Source: CALRWV02 sp943371965
Lineage (GTDB): Bacteria; Bacteroidota; JABWAT01
Direction: 5' to 3'
DNA length: 64,000 nucleotides
NCBI GenBank assembly: GCA_943371965.1
Contig: CALRWV020000012.1
Location: 1-64,000 of the forward strand
Below the pieces are notes generated by a model that did no database searches, had not been told where the DNA came from, and was given only the letters and a program-made list of their open reading frames with translations. The translations under genes were made by a program, and so were the position numbers. Below are positions 63,938 to 64,000 of this stretch, piece by piece; position 1 is the first letter of the stretch, and each line of letters starts with the position of its first letter.

Positions 63938-64000
63938 TTAAAGTGTTACTTCAGTTCTTGTACCATTTTCGTAACGGTACATGATTCCAGCTGCTTCGTC
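63938..64000 (-). CDS. C-terminal 20 codons of a gene entering from the right
   Basis: Minus-strand frame ending in TAA (63938-63940), reading ...AGIMYRYENGTRTEVTL. It stays open to the window edge. Too short to identify. Confidence 0.5.
   Translation of the reverse strand, partial: DEAAGIMYRYENGTRTEVTL

Overview
The window is AT-rich (high 30s % GC by eye), almost fully coding, and comes from a Gram-negative bacterium of the Bacteroidota/Ignavibacteriota/Chlorobiota (FCB) side of the tree. Several things point there. The best promoters have the Bacteroidetes-type -7 box TAnnTTTG instead of TATAAT (upstream of fur, the TonB receptor and the PpiD/SurA-like gene). The window also has a TonB receptor with a carboxypeptidase-regulatory N-domain, SpoIIE-type phosphatases, the heptose pathway split into two genes, TamB, and DUF3109, DUF2007 and LiaF-like genes. 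No rRNA, tRNA, CRISPR array, prophage or transposase is visible. I cannot assign a genus.

Layout. 1-6631 (minus): a translationally coupled operon encoding a methyltransferase-adenylase fusion, an adenylase-carrier protein fusion, a membrane-anchored SGNH protein and an MBOAT acyltransferase (cut by the window start). It resembles a rebuilt DltABCD acyl-transfer system and is the strongest candidate here for an undescribed pathway. 6844-9578 (plus): fur with a promoter and a 7-1-7 palindrome, then feoA and feoB. 9693-17808 (minus): a 538-residue unknown, a CNNM/CorC protein, a small unknown, an enoyl-CoA hydratase, a TonB receptor, a lipoprotein GDPD and a beta-barrel-like protein. The receptor and the barrel/GDPD pair share a palindrome at identical spacing to their -7 boxes. 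17885-24882: a response regulator, a five-GAF histidine kinase and a receiver-SpoIIE phosphatase, bracketed by a TolB-like lipoprotein gene with its terminator on the right and a decayed tail of a second copy with a near-identical terminator on the left.

25175-44200: mostly housekeeping genes: DUF3109, rpoN, hslV, hslU, a LiaF-like envelope protein, an ECF sigma factor, tmk, a CtpA protease, rmuC, a MoeB-rhodanese fusion, a PpiD-like chaperone, a methyltransferase, aroK-aroB, a GHL10 glycoside hydrolase-like protein and the heptose kinase and nucleotidyltransferase. 44275-54269: tamB, RNase R (65-nt overlap) and a remarkable secreted fusion of a zinc peptidase, a TolB-like propeller and an Omp85-like barrel. 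54491-61186: an unknown, a SufS-like aminotransferase, DUF2007, glycogen synthase and a PDZ-membrane-GAF-SpoIIE phosphatase. 61232-64000 (minus): DUF4279, MOSC, a DODA-type dioxygenase, a MarR regulator and the tail of one more gene. Related palindromic elements lie between genes at 13048, 62414 and 63357.

Envelope biogenesis dominates: heptose for LPS, TamB and Omp85-type outer-membrane assembly, periplasmic chaperone and protease, TonB uptake, and a Dlt-like acyl modification. The signalling genes favour phosphatase-output (SpoIIE) logic.
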